Source: an uncultured Collinsella sp.
Lineage (GTDB): Bacteria > Actinomycetota > Coriobacteriia > Coriobacteriales > Coriobacteriaceae
NCBI GenBank assembly: GCA_900554325.1
Contig: USHA01000060.1
Span: forward strand, 1 to 12,947
Length of the DNA: 12,947 nucleotides
Reading direction: 5' to 3'
The notes beneath the pieces were generated by a model. It had not been told where the DNA came from. It ran no database searches and was given only the letters and a program-made list of their open reading frames with translations. Below are positions 1 to 7,121 of the stretch, piece after piece. Position 1 is the first letter of the stretch. Each line of letters starts with the position of its first letter. Made by a program: the position numbers and the translations under genes.

Positions 1-27
1 TGCGTGGTCCCGGATTGCGTGCACCGT

Positions 28-79
28 TGGTTTGCGTGCGGCCGAACTGTACGCGTTGCTGGTTTGCCTGTGGCCGGAC
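28..79. repeat. Two near-identical 20-bp direct copies at the window edge
   Basis: Positions 28-47 and 60-79 match at 17 of 20 bases by eye (both read TGGTTTGC, then a GGCCG core), a period of 32 bp. A shorter related piece (GGATTGCGTGC) lies at 12-22. The stretch lies downstream of the minus-strand gene that ends at 112. I see no coding signal in 1-111 and no clear terminator. It may be the edge of a larger repeat cut by the window. Confidence 0.35.
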
Positions 80-111
80 CGCGCATGTCGTTGATTGATG
101 CCCGGCTTCCC

Positions 112-1278
112 TTACAGGAAACGGTATTGGACCGTACCCACGCCGACGCTCACAAAATTCAGGGCGCGTGCGACGGCTGGCTGCATGTCGATCACGCGGC
201 CGTGCGCATAGGGTCCACGGTCGTTCACATAGGCGATGACCGAGCGTCCCCCGTAACGAATCTCGACGCGCGTGCCAAGGGGCACGTTGAGCATGGCGAT
301 GCCCATCGAGGTCTCGGTGACCTTCTCGCCGCTGGCGGTGGTTCCGCCCATAAACCCGTCGCCGATGCCGTAGTAGGATGCGACGCCCGTCAGCCAGCCT
401 CCGGTCGACTCGGATGAGCCCGAGTTGGACGAGCCCGAGTTCCCGCTGTCACCCGAACCGTTAGAGTTGTTCGAATTGCCGGACCCGTTGCCCTGGGTAT
501 TGGTTCCGCCGTTCTGCTCGCTTTGCGATCCATTGCCGGACCCGCCGTTCTCAGGCTGAGTTGTGGACTCGCCGTTGGGGTTGGCGGCATTCTGTTGAGC
601 GTCTTGCTGGGCTTGGAGTTGCGCTGCCTGCTCGGCGGCCTTGCGGGCGATCTCCGCCTCGGCGGCGTCCTCCGCATTCGCTTTTGCCTGCACTTTTGCG
701 GCGGCGCTTTGCGCTTGCGCATACGCTTCGGAAGCGCGTGCGAGTTCGGCATCCGCCTGGTCCTTGGCTCGTCCCAATTCGTCAAGTTTGCCGTTCAGCT
801 CATCCTCGAGCTTGTTGAGCTCATTGAGGGCAAAGACGTTTGCGTCCTGAACGGTCCCCAGGTATTTTGAAAGGTTGATGAAGTCGGCAAATGACTCGGC
901 ATTCAACAGCAGGCTGATGGTGCCTCCGTTTGAGGAGTGTGTCTTATACAGGTCACTCGCTGCGTCCGCCGCGCGTTGTTGGCGCGCGGGGAGCAGGTCC
1001 TGCTCGATGTGAAGGATCTCGTCCGCGATTTCGGCAACCTGTGCGTTGAGTTCGGCGGCGTTCGAGGTCGCCTCGCTGTAGGTGGATGAGGCGCTCGATA
1101 GCTGCCCTTGCAGACGATTGAGCTCGGCGAGCGTCTCGGAGGACGCGGCGTACGCGGGGGTGGGGGAGAGGGTGAGCGCCTGTGTGGCGCCGGACATCAC
1201 AAGTGCGCCCGTCAGACCGATGGTGCATGCAAGGCGCGCCGTGCGCGCGCGTTTGTGCCGATGCGTATCGAGAGCCAT
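112..1278 (-). CDS. Secreted coiled-coil protein with C-terminal RlpA-like double-psi beta-barrel
   Basis: A 388-residue exported cell-wall protein. Residues 1-44 are a signal peptide: Arg/Lys-rich start, hydrophobic stretch about 16-37, likely cut after PAYA (44). Residues about 48-225 are a long Ala/Glu/Gln-rich coiled coil like those at the front of PcsB/CwlO-type wall hydrolases. About 231-296 is a Gly/Ser/Asn linker. Residues 298-388 are the RlpA-like barrel, with YYG, TASGE (Glu318), PLGTRVEIRYGGRSV, NDRGP (352-356) and RVIDM (Asp364). RlpA proteins with activity cleave peptidoglycan glycan strands. The family's usual TAAH segment reads IAML here, so the His is missing and activity is uncertain. 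The ATG at 1278 is preceded by AAGGCGG about 7 bases upstream. The fold call is firm; the role in cell separation or wall remodelling is inferred. Confidence 0.88.
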   Translation of the reverse strand: MALDTHRHKRARTARLACTIGLTGALVMSGATQALTLSPTPAYAASSETLAELNRLQGQLSSASSTYSEATSNAAELNAQVAEIADEILHIEQDLLPARQQRAADAASDLYKTHSSNGGTISLLLNAESFADFINLSKYLGTVQDANVFALNELNKLEDELNGKLDELGRAKDQADAELARASEAYAQAQSAAAKVQAKANAEDAAEAEIARKAAEQAAQLQAQQDAQQNAANPNGESTTQPENGGSGNGSQSEQNGGTNTQGNGSGNSNNSNGSGDSGNSGSSNSGSSESTGGWLTGVASYYGIGDGFMGGTTASGEKVTETSMGIAMLNVPLGTRVEIRYGGRSVIAYVNDRGPYAHGRVIDMQPAVARALNFVSVGVGTVQYRFL

Positions 1279-1309
1279 GTAAAACCGCCTTAGGTTGCTG
1301 ACGGCATTC

Positions 1310-1315
1310 AGTATA
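1310..1315 (-). promoter_or_regulatory. Candidate -10 box for the RlpA-like gene
   Basis: On the minus strand this reads TATACT, one base from the TATAAT consensus. It would place the transcript start near 1303, about 25 bases before the ATG at 1278. No good -35 hexamer stands 16-18 bp upstream. Instead an imperfect dyad (ACCTT ... AAGGT, 1327-1349) covers the -35 area, as an activator or repressor site would. Confidence 0.45.
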
Positions 1316-1350
1316 GTACAAGTCTCACCTTAAAGTTGAGCTTCAAGGTT

Positions 1351-1364
1351 TTCGCATATGCGAA
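1351..1364. promoter_or_regulatory. Perfect 14-bp palindrome upstream of the RlpA-like gene
   Basis: TTCGCATATGCGAA is a perfect dyad about 40 bp upstream of the candidate -10 box at 1310-1315. It could be an operator for a dimeric regulator. It does not match the actinobacterial LexA box (CGAAC-type arms) or any other operator I can name. The match to a regulator is unknown. Confidence 0.3.
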
Positions 1365-1408
1365 GACGGTGTTCTGGGTGATGGGGTTCGTGCGCGCAAG
1401 CGATATTT

Positions 1409-1439
1409 GAGGATATGAACGGTTTTAGGATATGAATGA
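1409..1439 (+). repeat. Two outlying motif copies in inverted orientation
   Basis: GAGGATATGAACG at 1409-1421 is an exact copy, on the plus strand, of the motif that appears as its complement throughout the array at 1547-1818. A second copy, TAGGATATGAATG at 1426-1438, matches at 11 of 13. Their starts are 17 bp apart, the same period as the main array. The 60 bases that follow (1441-1500) hold no gene; AGGTA-AA-TACCT at 1479-1490 is a short dyad. Confidence 0.6.
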
Positions 1440-1502
1440 CTCCATGTTGAGAGTGATTCTTCTCGGCACTATTTCCGCAGGTAAATACCTATAACAAGAA
1501 TG

Positions 1503-1531
1503 GATGATATGAACGATTCGTTCATATCCTC
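1503..1531. repeat. Head-to-head motif copies forming a 23-bp perfect palindrome
   Basis: The left arm GATATGAACGA (1506-1516), a single T (1517) and the right arm TCGTTCATATC (1518-1528) form a perfect dyad. It is two copies of the array motif facing each other: GATGATATGAACG at 1503-1515 (12 of 13) and an exact CGTTCATATCCTC at 1519-1531. Motif orientation changes here, with plus-strand GAGGATATGAACG copies to the left and the complement to the right. Confidence 0.65.
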
Positions 1532-1546
1532 CAGTTGCGCCAAGGA

Positions 1547-1818
1547 AATCACTCATATCCTTGCACCGTTCATATCCTCAGATCGCCCGCATCCTCACGT
1601 CACTCATATCATTAGGCTGACCGTTACTCCGGGTCGTTCATGCCCTCAGACCGAGCTTTACGCAAGGTCGTTCATATCCTCAGGCCGAGCTTTACTCCAG
1701 GTCGTTCATATCCTCGGGCCGAGCTTTACTTCAGGTCGTTCATATCCTCGGGCAGACCTTCAGCCCGGGTCGGCCTTCACTCCAGGCAGTTCATATCTTC
1801 CGATCGTTCATATCCTCA
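1547..1818. repeat. Iteron-like tandem array: sixteen 17-bp units
   Basis: Units begin at 1547 and every 17 bp up to 1802, ending at 1818. The best consensus is GGTCGTTCATATCCTCA. Exact CGTTCATATCCTC cores sit at 1567, 1669, 1703, 1737 and 1805; weaker ones at 1550, 1584, 1601, 1635 and 1788. Between 1632 and 1767 strong units alternate with diverged ones (for example GGCCGAGCTTTACTCCA at 1683), giving an apparent 34-bp higher-order period. Since 17 is not a multiple of 3, this is not a repeated protein segment. The last triplet (1816-1818) is the complement of the TGA stop of the DUF1667 gene. It resembles a cluster of protein-binding sites; there is no evidence here of a plasmid or replication origin. 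Confidence 0.75.
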
Positions 1819-2400
1819 ACAGCTGGCAAGCTTCTGCGCGTCAACGTTCATGCTGGCCACAAGGTCGACGCCCGTACCCAAAAGATCGCTCATCACAACG
1901 TCTCCCATGCGCACAGGTGCGGTGATGCTCGCATGGCGAATATCTCGCATGGCGCGCAGGTGAAGGTCTCGGGGAATGGGGCGCGCGGTTCGCACGGGAA
2001 GCAGCTTTTCATCGCCTTCGCGGACCACGATGGTCGTCGCGAGAATACGCATGGGTCGGATAATTTCTTGCTCGGCAAACTTGCGCCCTCTTGCGCAACG
2101 GTTGCCCTGGACAGAGAGAACGTGTTCAACCCCGTTTTCATCGATGCTCGTATCTATGGTGAGGGCACATTCTGAGGGGCAGGTGGTGCAGTGGAAATGG
2201 CGCGTCGTGCTCGCGGTAGTAGTCGTGTCGGTTTCGGCTCCATCGGGGTTAATGTCAGTTGCTGCACCATCGGCGTTAACGCCGCTTGCACATGCGCCTT
2301 GTGTATGCTCCTCGTAAGCCTGTTTGCACGCACCCGCCGTGTTGTTTGCGCTCGTCATATCAGCCGTCTCTTCGCTCGTTATGCCAGTCCTCTTTTCCAT
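1816..2400 (-). CDS. DUF1667 cysteine-motif protein, third gene of the glycerol-3-phosphate-type operon
   Basis: Predicted protein of 194 residues. About 68-185 form the DUF1667 domain: FHCTTCPSECAL, then GNRCARGRKFAEQE, then PMRILATTIVV, LPVRTARPIPRD and GDVVMSDLLGTGVDLVASM. The four conserved cysteines (CxxC, C three residues on, and GNxC) suggest a metal or Fe-S site. DUF1667 proteins are typically encoded beside GlpA-like and FAD/NAD(P) oxidoreductases, as here, and may take the small-subunit or electron-transfer role. Residues 1-67 are an unusual polar, Thr/Ala/Asp-rich extension with an imperfect internal repeat (GVNADGAATD / INPDGAETD). The start is supported by GGAGGTG 8 bases upstream, inside the end of the previous gene; stop and start are 3 bases apart, so translation is probably coupled. 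The exact function is unknown. Confidence 0.85.
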   Translation of the reverse strand: MEKRTGITSEETADMTSANNTAGACKQAYEEHTQGACASGVNADGAATDINPDGAETDTTTTASTTRHFHCTTCPSECALTIDTSIDENGVEHVLSVQGNRCARGRKFAEQEIIRPMRILATTIVVREGDEKLLPVRTARPIPRDLHLRAMRDIRHASITAPVRMGDVVMSDLLGTGVDLVASMNVDAQKLASC

Positions 2401-2403
2401 GTT

Positions 2404-3990
2404 CTACACCTCCTCGACGGGGTCGACGGAAAGAGTGATGTTGCCCGCGGCTCGCTCGATCATTCGCCGCGTGAGGGGCACCGATTCCATAATGCTTGGC
2501 TTGAACGAGCGGGGCTTTCCCGCAAAAAGAACCTCGTCTCCGCTGGAAATCACAATACGCGCGGTGCCAACGGGGCGTTTGACGCGGAAGAACAGCTTGG
2601 TGTTGGCGCATGCGGAGATGCGAGCTGGAACAACGTAGCCCGCCATCCCCGCAGCCTCAACAGTCAATGGTGAACGGAACTCGTCGTGCTTGGTCGGCGT
2701 GGTCGCCCTCTCGTTTGCCGTGCGAGACTGTTCTTCTATGGGCGCGGAATCGGTCGATGCGCGCCGGTCCGCCTGTTCCACACGAACCGCACAGGGCTCT
2801 GTGTCCGTGTTCGTGCCCTGCGTTTCGGTGCATGCTGCCGCCCAAGCTGCGGCGGCGGCTCCCGCGCGTTCCGCTTCGGCGGTCACATTGTCCGCAAGGT
2901 CGTGGACATGCAGGACGTTTCCGCAGGAGAAGATGCCCGGGACGTTCGTCTGCAGGTCCTGGTCCACGCGTGCGCCGCGGGTACGCGGGTCGAGCTCAAC
3001 GCCTGCGGCACAGGCGATCTCATTTTCGGGAATGAGGCCCACCGAGAGCAGTAGCGTATCGCATGCGACGATGCGCTCCGTGCCCGGGATAGGGGCGAGG
3101 TTCTCATCGACGTGCGTCACTTCGACGCCCTCCACGCGGTTGCGCCCGATGACGCGCGTGACGGTGGTGGAGAGGTGCAGGGGTATATCGAAGTCCTCGA
3201 GGCAGTTTTTGACGTTGCGGTGCAAGCCGTTGGCGTAGGGCATAAGCTCGTAGACGCCTTCGACCTCGATGCCCTCGAGCGCGCATCGGCGTGCCATGAT
3301 GAGGCCGATGTCGCCCGATCCCAAAATGACCACGCGATGCCCGGGCCGCAGGTTCTCGATGTTGATGTAACGCTGGGCGAGGCCCGCGGTGAACACGCCC
3401 GCCGGGCGGCTACCGGGAATCTTGATTTCCGAGCGCGTGCGTTCGCGGCAACCCATGGCAAGCACCACGGAGCGGCAGTGCACGTCGACCATACCCGATT
3501 CGGCCATGACGCGGACGGTGTGCCCGGTGGTGCGCATGAGTTCGCTTGCATCGGCCTCTGCGTGGGTCACGTTTAGCGCGGTTGCCCCGTGGGCGTCCAC
3601 ACTGCACCTCGGCTTCCCCGCGCGGGTATCGCCCTCGCGGGGGTTTCGGCTACTGCGTGTGGGCGCCTCGCAGCCGGATGTCCCAGGCATTGGCTCCTCG
3701 GAGGTTCCATCAATCGATAGCACCATGCTGCCGAGCATGACCTCGATATCCGTTTGAGCGACTTGGTCGATAAAGCGCTGTGCATATTCGGGCCCGGTGA
3801 GCTCCTCTTTGAAGTGCGTGAGTCCAAAACCGGGATGGATGCATTGGCGCAAGATGCCGCCGAGATGATCATTGCGCTCGATGATGACGACGTTGGCTCC
3901 CGCCTTGTGCGCCGCGAGTGCGGCTCCCATGCCTGCGGGGCCTCCTCCGATGACAGCGACGTCAAAGTCGCGCGCTGGGATGCTTCCCAT
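2404..3990 (-). CDS. FAD/NAD(P)-dependent oxidoreductase, partner of the GlpA-like dehydrogenase
   Basis: A 528-residue flavoprotein of the pyridine nucleotide-disulfide oxidoreductase fold. FAD site GGGPAG at 15-20; GGILRQCIHPGFGLTHFKEE at 44-63; LAMGCRER 177-184; second dinucleotide site GSGDIG 224-229; LLLSVGLIPENE 313-324; the second FAD segment GIFSCGNVLHVHDL 352-365. This is the family encoded next to glpA-like and DUF1667 genes, where it probably passes electrons between the dehydrogenase and NAD(P) or a quinone. Two stretches, about 95-155 and 387-438, are polar, low-complexity insertions not usual in this family, which is normally near 420 residues. The ATG at 3990 follows the TAG of the upstream gene directly and has AAGGAGG 8 bases before it. 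Substrate and acceptor are inferred. Confidence 0.87.
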   Translation of the reverse strand: MGSIPARDFDVAVIGGGPAGMGAALAAHKAGANVVIIERNDHLGGILRQCIHPGFGLTHFKEELTGPEYAQRFIDQVAQTDIEVMLGSMVLSIDGTSEEPMPGTSGCEAPTRSSRNPREGDTRAGKPRCSVDAHGATALNVTHAEADASELMRTTGHTVRVMAESGMVDVHCRSVVLAMGCRERTRSEIKIPGSRPAGVFTAGLAQRYINIENLRPGHRVVILGSGDIGLIMARRCALEGIEVEGVYELMPYANGLHRNVKNCLEDFDIPLHLSTTVTRVIGRNRVEGVEVTHVDENLAPIPGTERIVACDTLLLSVGLIPENEIACAAGVELDPRTRGARVDQDLQTNVPGIFSCGNVLHVHDLADNVTAEAERAGAAAAAWAAACTETQGTNTDTEPCAVRVEQADRRASTDSAPIEEQSRTANERATTPTKHDEFRSPLTVEAAGMAGYVVPARISACANTKLFFRVKRPVGTARIVISSGDEVLFAGKPRSFKPSIMESVPLTRRMIERAAGNITLSVDPVEEV

Positions 3991-5481
3991 CTATCGGCCC
4001 TCCTTGAGTGTGCCGTCGACAATCCATGAGCCGCGGTCCTCCAGAGGCACGGCGCTCGGTTCGCATCCGAGTTCTCGTGCGAGGATGTGGACCACGCGGC
4101 TTTGGCAAAAACCGCTTTGGCACCTGCCCATTCCTGCACGGCACCGGCGTTTGACGCCTTCCACCGAGACAGCTCCGGGTGAGCGGTGGATAGCTCGCAC
4201 GATTTCCGCTTCGGGGACGGTTTCGCATCGGCAAACGATGCGCCCCCATGCGGGGTCGTGCTCGATAAGCTCCGCTTGGTGTTGAGGGCTCGACCGGTCA
4301 AAATCCTCGGGTGCGCGGCGCATGGGGTTCCAATCCGGGCGTTTCTCAAGGTCAAGGCCCGTGTCATGCAGGACGCAATCCATGCGCTCCGCGATGGCCG
4401 GCGCGCTGGCGACGCCGGGGGATTGAATGCCCGCGGCATGGAACATACCGGGAAGGACGACGGAGGGGCCGATCATGAAATCGTTCAGACCCTCGATGAC
4501 CGCACGGCCACCTGCGAACGTGCGCACGACTCGTCGGGTATCAAGGTCGGGCACGAGCTTGCGGGCTCCGTTGAGCAGCGTCTCGACATCTGCCGCGTAG
4601 GTGTCGCGGTCGCCGGGCTCGCGCAACGCCGCCGTCGCGGTGATGACGGTGTTACCGTGCACGGTTCCCGTGACGATGACGCCCTTCGAGATGGGCGTAG
4701 GCACGGGGTAGAGGGGCATGAGGGCCCGCGGCTCCTTGTCGAGCACGGCGATGTTGCCCTGGCGCCACACGAGCTTGAATTCCTCGGCTCCCGCCATGTG
4801 CGAGATCAAGGCGGCTCCGTTGCCCGCGGCGTTGATGAGGATGCGACAGCGCACGGTTCCCTTGGGCGTGTGAATGGCAAAGCGTTCGGGTTGGTCGGAC
4901 AGGCGGCGCGACCCTACGGGTAAGGGGGCGTTGCCCAAAAGCGTGTCGATGGCCTGTACGGGGGCCTCGCGTAGGAAAGTCACGCCGTTTGCCGTGGCGT
5001 TTTCCGCGCATGCGATTGCGACGTCGAATGGATCGACGTATCCGGTTGACGGGCACCAGAGGGCGCACGTTGCCTGCTCGTTAGCGCGCGGCTCCAGATG
5101 GCGAATACGCTCGGGGCCTACGATCTCGAGCTTGGGGACGCCGTTGGCGCGACCGTTTTGCACGAGGCGCTCGAGTGCGGCGTGATCATCGGCGGAAAAA
5201 CCCAGGACCATGGAGCCGGTGCGGTTAAAGAGGAAGCCCAGCTCGCTGGACCACTGCGAGTAGAGTTCGCAGCCACGTGCGTTTACCTGTGCCTTTACCG
5301 TTCCTGGTGCGGGGTCATATCCAGCATGAACAAGTCCGCCATTGGCTTTTGATGCGCCGAGGGCGACGTCGTTTCCTGCCTCTATGACACAGATCGAGTT
5401 TTCATAGCGTGCGAGTTGCCGTGCGATGGCGCAGCCGGTGATGCCCGCGCCCACGATGGCAATGTCAAAGCTCTCTGCCAT
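3991..5481 (-). CDS. GlpA-like FAD-dependent dehydrogenase with C-terminal [2Fe-2S] BFD-like domain
   Basis: First gene of the operon, 496 residues. The N-terminal FAD site is IAIVGAGITGCAIA (about 7-20), followed by GASKANGGLVHAGYDPAPG (42-60), which is typical of the anaerobic glycerol-3-phosphate dehydrogenase and L-2-hydroxyglutarate oxidase family. GRAV and GIQSPGVASAPAIAE close the DAO domain. A C-terminal BFD-like [2Fe-2S] domain has CRCE (Cys417, Cys419) and CRAGMGRCQSGFC (Cys447, 454, 459). In GlpA proteins this tail carries electrons away from the flavin. An upstream GTG at 5499 is in frame, but the ATG at 5481 has AGGAG 8 bases before it and begins MAESFDIAIVGAG, so I choose the ATG. 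No glpK, glpF or regulator is in the window. Glycerol 3-phosphate is the most likely substrate; another 2-hydroxyacid is possible. Confidence 0.87.
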   Translation of the reverse strand: MAESFDIAIVGAGITGCAIARQLARYENSICVIEAGNDVALGASKANGGLVHAGYDPAPGTVKAQVNARGCELYSQWSSELGFLFNRTGSMVLGFSADDHAALERLVQNGRANGVPKLEIVGPERIRHLEPRANEQATCALWCPSTGYVDPFDVAIACAENATANGVTFLREAPVQAIDTLLGNAPLPVGSRRLSDQPERFAIHTPKGTVRCRILINAAGNGAALISHMAGAEEFKLVWRQGNIAVLDKEPRALMPLYPVPTPISKGVIVTGTVHGNTVITATAALREPGDRDTYAADVETLLNGARKLVPDLDTRRVVRTFAGGRAVIEGLNDFMIGPSVVLPGMFHAAGIQSPGVASAPAIAERMDCVLHDTGLDLEKRPDWNPMRRAPEDFDRSSPQHQAELIEHDPAWGRIVCRCETVPEAEIVRAIHRSPGAVSVEGVKRRCRAGMGRCQSGFCQSRVVHILARELGCEPSAVPLEDRGSWIVDGTLKEGR

Positions 5482-5767
5482 GGTGCCTACTCCTATCACG
5501 TGCCGGCGCTCGGTCGATTACGGTTGTTTGCGACGATGCGTGGCCGGCGTTGTAGACAAAGCGTCAACAGCAATGCTACGCCTGTCGCTTTTCTTTGCCA
5601 CATCCAATCGGTCGAACGCTCCGAACACCCCGCCAACGGTGCAGGGCAGAGCTTTGGGGGACGCGATTGCGGTGGGTTGGGCTGCAGGTGAGGATTGCAT
5701 GGCAATTATGGGATGACTGCGGTGTGTGATCGGACGACGCTTCTGCTCCAGCCTTCACTTTTGAAGC
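5482..5767. other. Intergenic leader region of the GlpA-like operon, no gene seen
   Basis: No reading frame here has a ribosome site or a recognisable product. On the minus strand CATAAT (5703-5708) is a possible -10 box, but no good -35 accompanies it and it would give a leader of over 200 bases. No riboswitch or glycerol operator was recognised. The only strong structure is the palindrome pair that follows at 5768. Confidence 0.3.
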
Positions 5768-5841
5768 GCGAGAGTTAACTTTCGCCGCAGTTTTGGCGTC
5801 GTTTGCGCCGAACATCGCTTCGAGAGTTAACTTTCGAAGCG
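5768..5841. repeat. GTTAAC palindrome pair, copy 1
   Basis: Two dyads, each centred on GTTAAC: 5768-5785 (GCGAGAGTTAACTTTCGC, one mismatched pair) and 5816-5841 (arms CGCTTCGA and TCGAAGCG around GAGTTAACTT). Centres lie at 5776.5 and 5828.5, so 52 bp apart. The bases between carry GGCG-N7-CGCC (from about 5794), a small hairpin. The pair stands between the end of the DUF559 gene (5940) and the start of the GlpA-like operon. Bases 5842-5939 hold nothing recognisable. Confidence 0.75.
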
Positions 5842-5939
5842 ATTTTGTGGTGGACTCGATGGTTGGGGGATGGGCCGTACGGTTCGCAGATGCTTGCAAT
5901 CGGTGCGGCAAAATTGGCATCAGTGGATGAACAGGCCTG

Positions 5940-6926
5940 TCATCCCATTCCGATTCGGTTTGGGTCAAAGGAGAAGACTTGTTTGCGTAGAGCTTTTTCG
6001 ATGTTTCCATAGTGTTCAATGCGTGCGGTCCTATCCGCTCTGTTCATCTTTGCAAGGAGGGCATCTGTGACGACGGAAAAATCCTCAACAGAGGATAGCT
6101 GGTGATTGGTGAGCGTGATTACGGAAAAGCCCTCCCTTTGAAGCTCTGCTCGACGCGCGCTATCTAAACCCAGTCTATCTTTCGATGCATGAAATGCATC
6201 GCTGTCGTATTCAAGGATGAGGTTCCAGGTCCTCCAGAGGAAGTCCGCATATCGTAGAGTCGTTTTTCTGCATCCCTCTTTGCCTTGTTCGCTTATTGCT
6301 AAGGGGTCATGAAGGGGTATTGCGGCATTGGCCTCGGGTAGGGGGAGGCCTTTGCCACCCCATTTTGCAGGAAGGGTGAGAAGGGCAGCGACTTGCGCCT
6401 CTGCAGGAGAAGCCGTGTCAGGAACTGCGTATGCAAGGGCACTCCTTACAATTTTAACCCCGCGTTCGCCTTTGGATGCGGTAAGTCGATTTACGAGCTG
6501 GGTTTTCGTTGTCAGGGGTCGAGCCCTTACAATCACGCCATTGCTTATGCGGTAGCCACTCAAGAGCTGATTGAGCATGACAGCAAGCTCCCCCTGTTTT
6601 AGCCGAGCGGCCATTCGGATTGCTGTAGCTCCAGGCGACTCGACGTATACGTCCTTGCTGAGTCGCACAAAGGAATATGGCGCAGGCGAGTGTAAAACGT
6701 GCGCCGTTATGCCTGACTGATGATGTCTCATCGAATGACTTGGCACGGCAACGTGGAGCTGGCCGCAAAGTCCGAGTTGCTTTATTTGATTGAGCGGTGA
6801 ATCCGCCCTGTCAGAGGTGGCGAATGCGAAGTCATCGACACGGGCAAGTGAGGCGCCCGTGCGAACGACTCCTTGATCGCCAAACCAGAGTTGAAATGCC
6901 GATATGTCTACAAGAAATGCTTTCAT
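5940..6926 (-). CDS. AbiEi-like / DUF559 nuclease-fold protein of unknown role
   Basis: With the ATG at 6926 it is 328 residues. The C-terminal third (about 220-290) has the core of DUF559/Vsr-like restriction-endonuclease folds: RYADF (226-230), LILEYDSDAFH (236-246), then D257, RRAELQREGFSVITLTNHQL (259-278). Before it lies SPAEAQVAALLTLPAKWGGKGLPLPEAN (173-200), which I associate with a family common in Coriobacteriia. The N-terminal part is weakly like a transcriptional-regulator/antitoxin front half. An upstream in-frame ATG at 7061 would add 45 Ser/Arg/Lys-rich residues; neither start has a clear ribosome site, and MKAFLVDISAFQLW looks like the natural start. It is a single gene with no obvious toxin partner. 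Nuclease activity or a defence role is only inferred. Confidence 0.72.
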   Translation of the reverse strand: MKAFLVDISAFQLWFGDQGVVRTGASLARVDDFAFATSDRADSPLNQIKQLGLCGQLHVAVPSHSMRHHQSGITAHVLHSPAPYSFVRLSKDVYVESPGATAIRMAARLKQGELAVMLNQLLSGYRISNGVIVRARPLTTKTQLVNRLTASKGERGVKIVRSALAYAVPDTASPAEAQVAALLTLPAKWGGKGLPLPEANAAIPLHDPLAISEQGKEGCRKTTLRYADFLWRTWNLILEYDSDAFHASKDRLGLDSARRAELQREGFSVITLTNHQLSSVEDFSVVTDALLAKMNRADRTARIEHYGNIEKALRKQVFSFDPNRIGMG

Positions 6927-7121
6927 GCAGTTAGCGTAGGCTTTTGCCGGGCGAGAGCTAGTAAAAAAGTCAGATTCGCTTTTTCGATCTGTTGAGGGCT
7001 CTGGCCGTCGATTGACAGGTGATGCTTGATATGTGTTCGTTTTGGCGCGCTTGGGTGTCATCTAGTGCGAGCGGGCGCATGGGCCGATCGTGGCCGGTCC
7101 GGCTAATCCTGGTCGTTTGGC

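Noticed and set aside
4..417. 137-residue plus-strand reading frame at the left edge
   Set aside because: Mostly antisense to the RlpA barrel; no ribosome site or domain.
1547..1818. CRISPR array
   Set aside because: The period is 17 bp (34 bp super-period) with repeats abutting and drifting; there are no unique spacers of constant length and no cas genes in the window.
1500..1925. 141-residue plus-strand reading frame over the repeat array
   Set aside because: The 17-bp period shifts frame each unit, the product has no recognisable domain, there is no ribosome site, and its end runs antisense into the DUF1667 gene.
2272..2283. GGCGTTAACGCC as a further copy of the GTTAAC element
   Set aside because: It lies inside the coding repeat of the DUF1667 N-terminal extension, lacks the GAGAG/CTCTC flanks and has no partner 52 bp away.
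3573..4439. 288-residue minus-strand reading frame spanning two operon genes
   Set aside because: An alternative frame of the two FAD oxidoreductase genes, Arg/Ser/Ala-rich with no motifs; no start signal.
5482..5499. GTG start at 5499 for the GlpA-like protein
   Set aside because: The ATG at 5481 has an AGGAG site at the right distance and begins at the natural N-terminus of the FAD domain.
6927..7061. 45-residue N-terminal extension of the DUF559-type protein
   Set aside because: In frame but polar and unlike the family, with no ribosome site at 7061; kept only as a possible alternative start.
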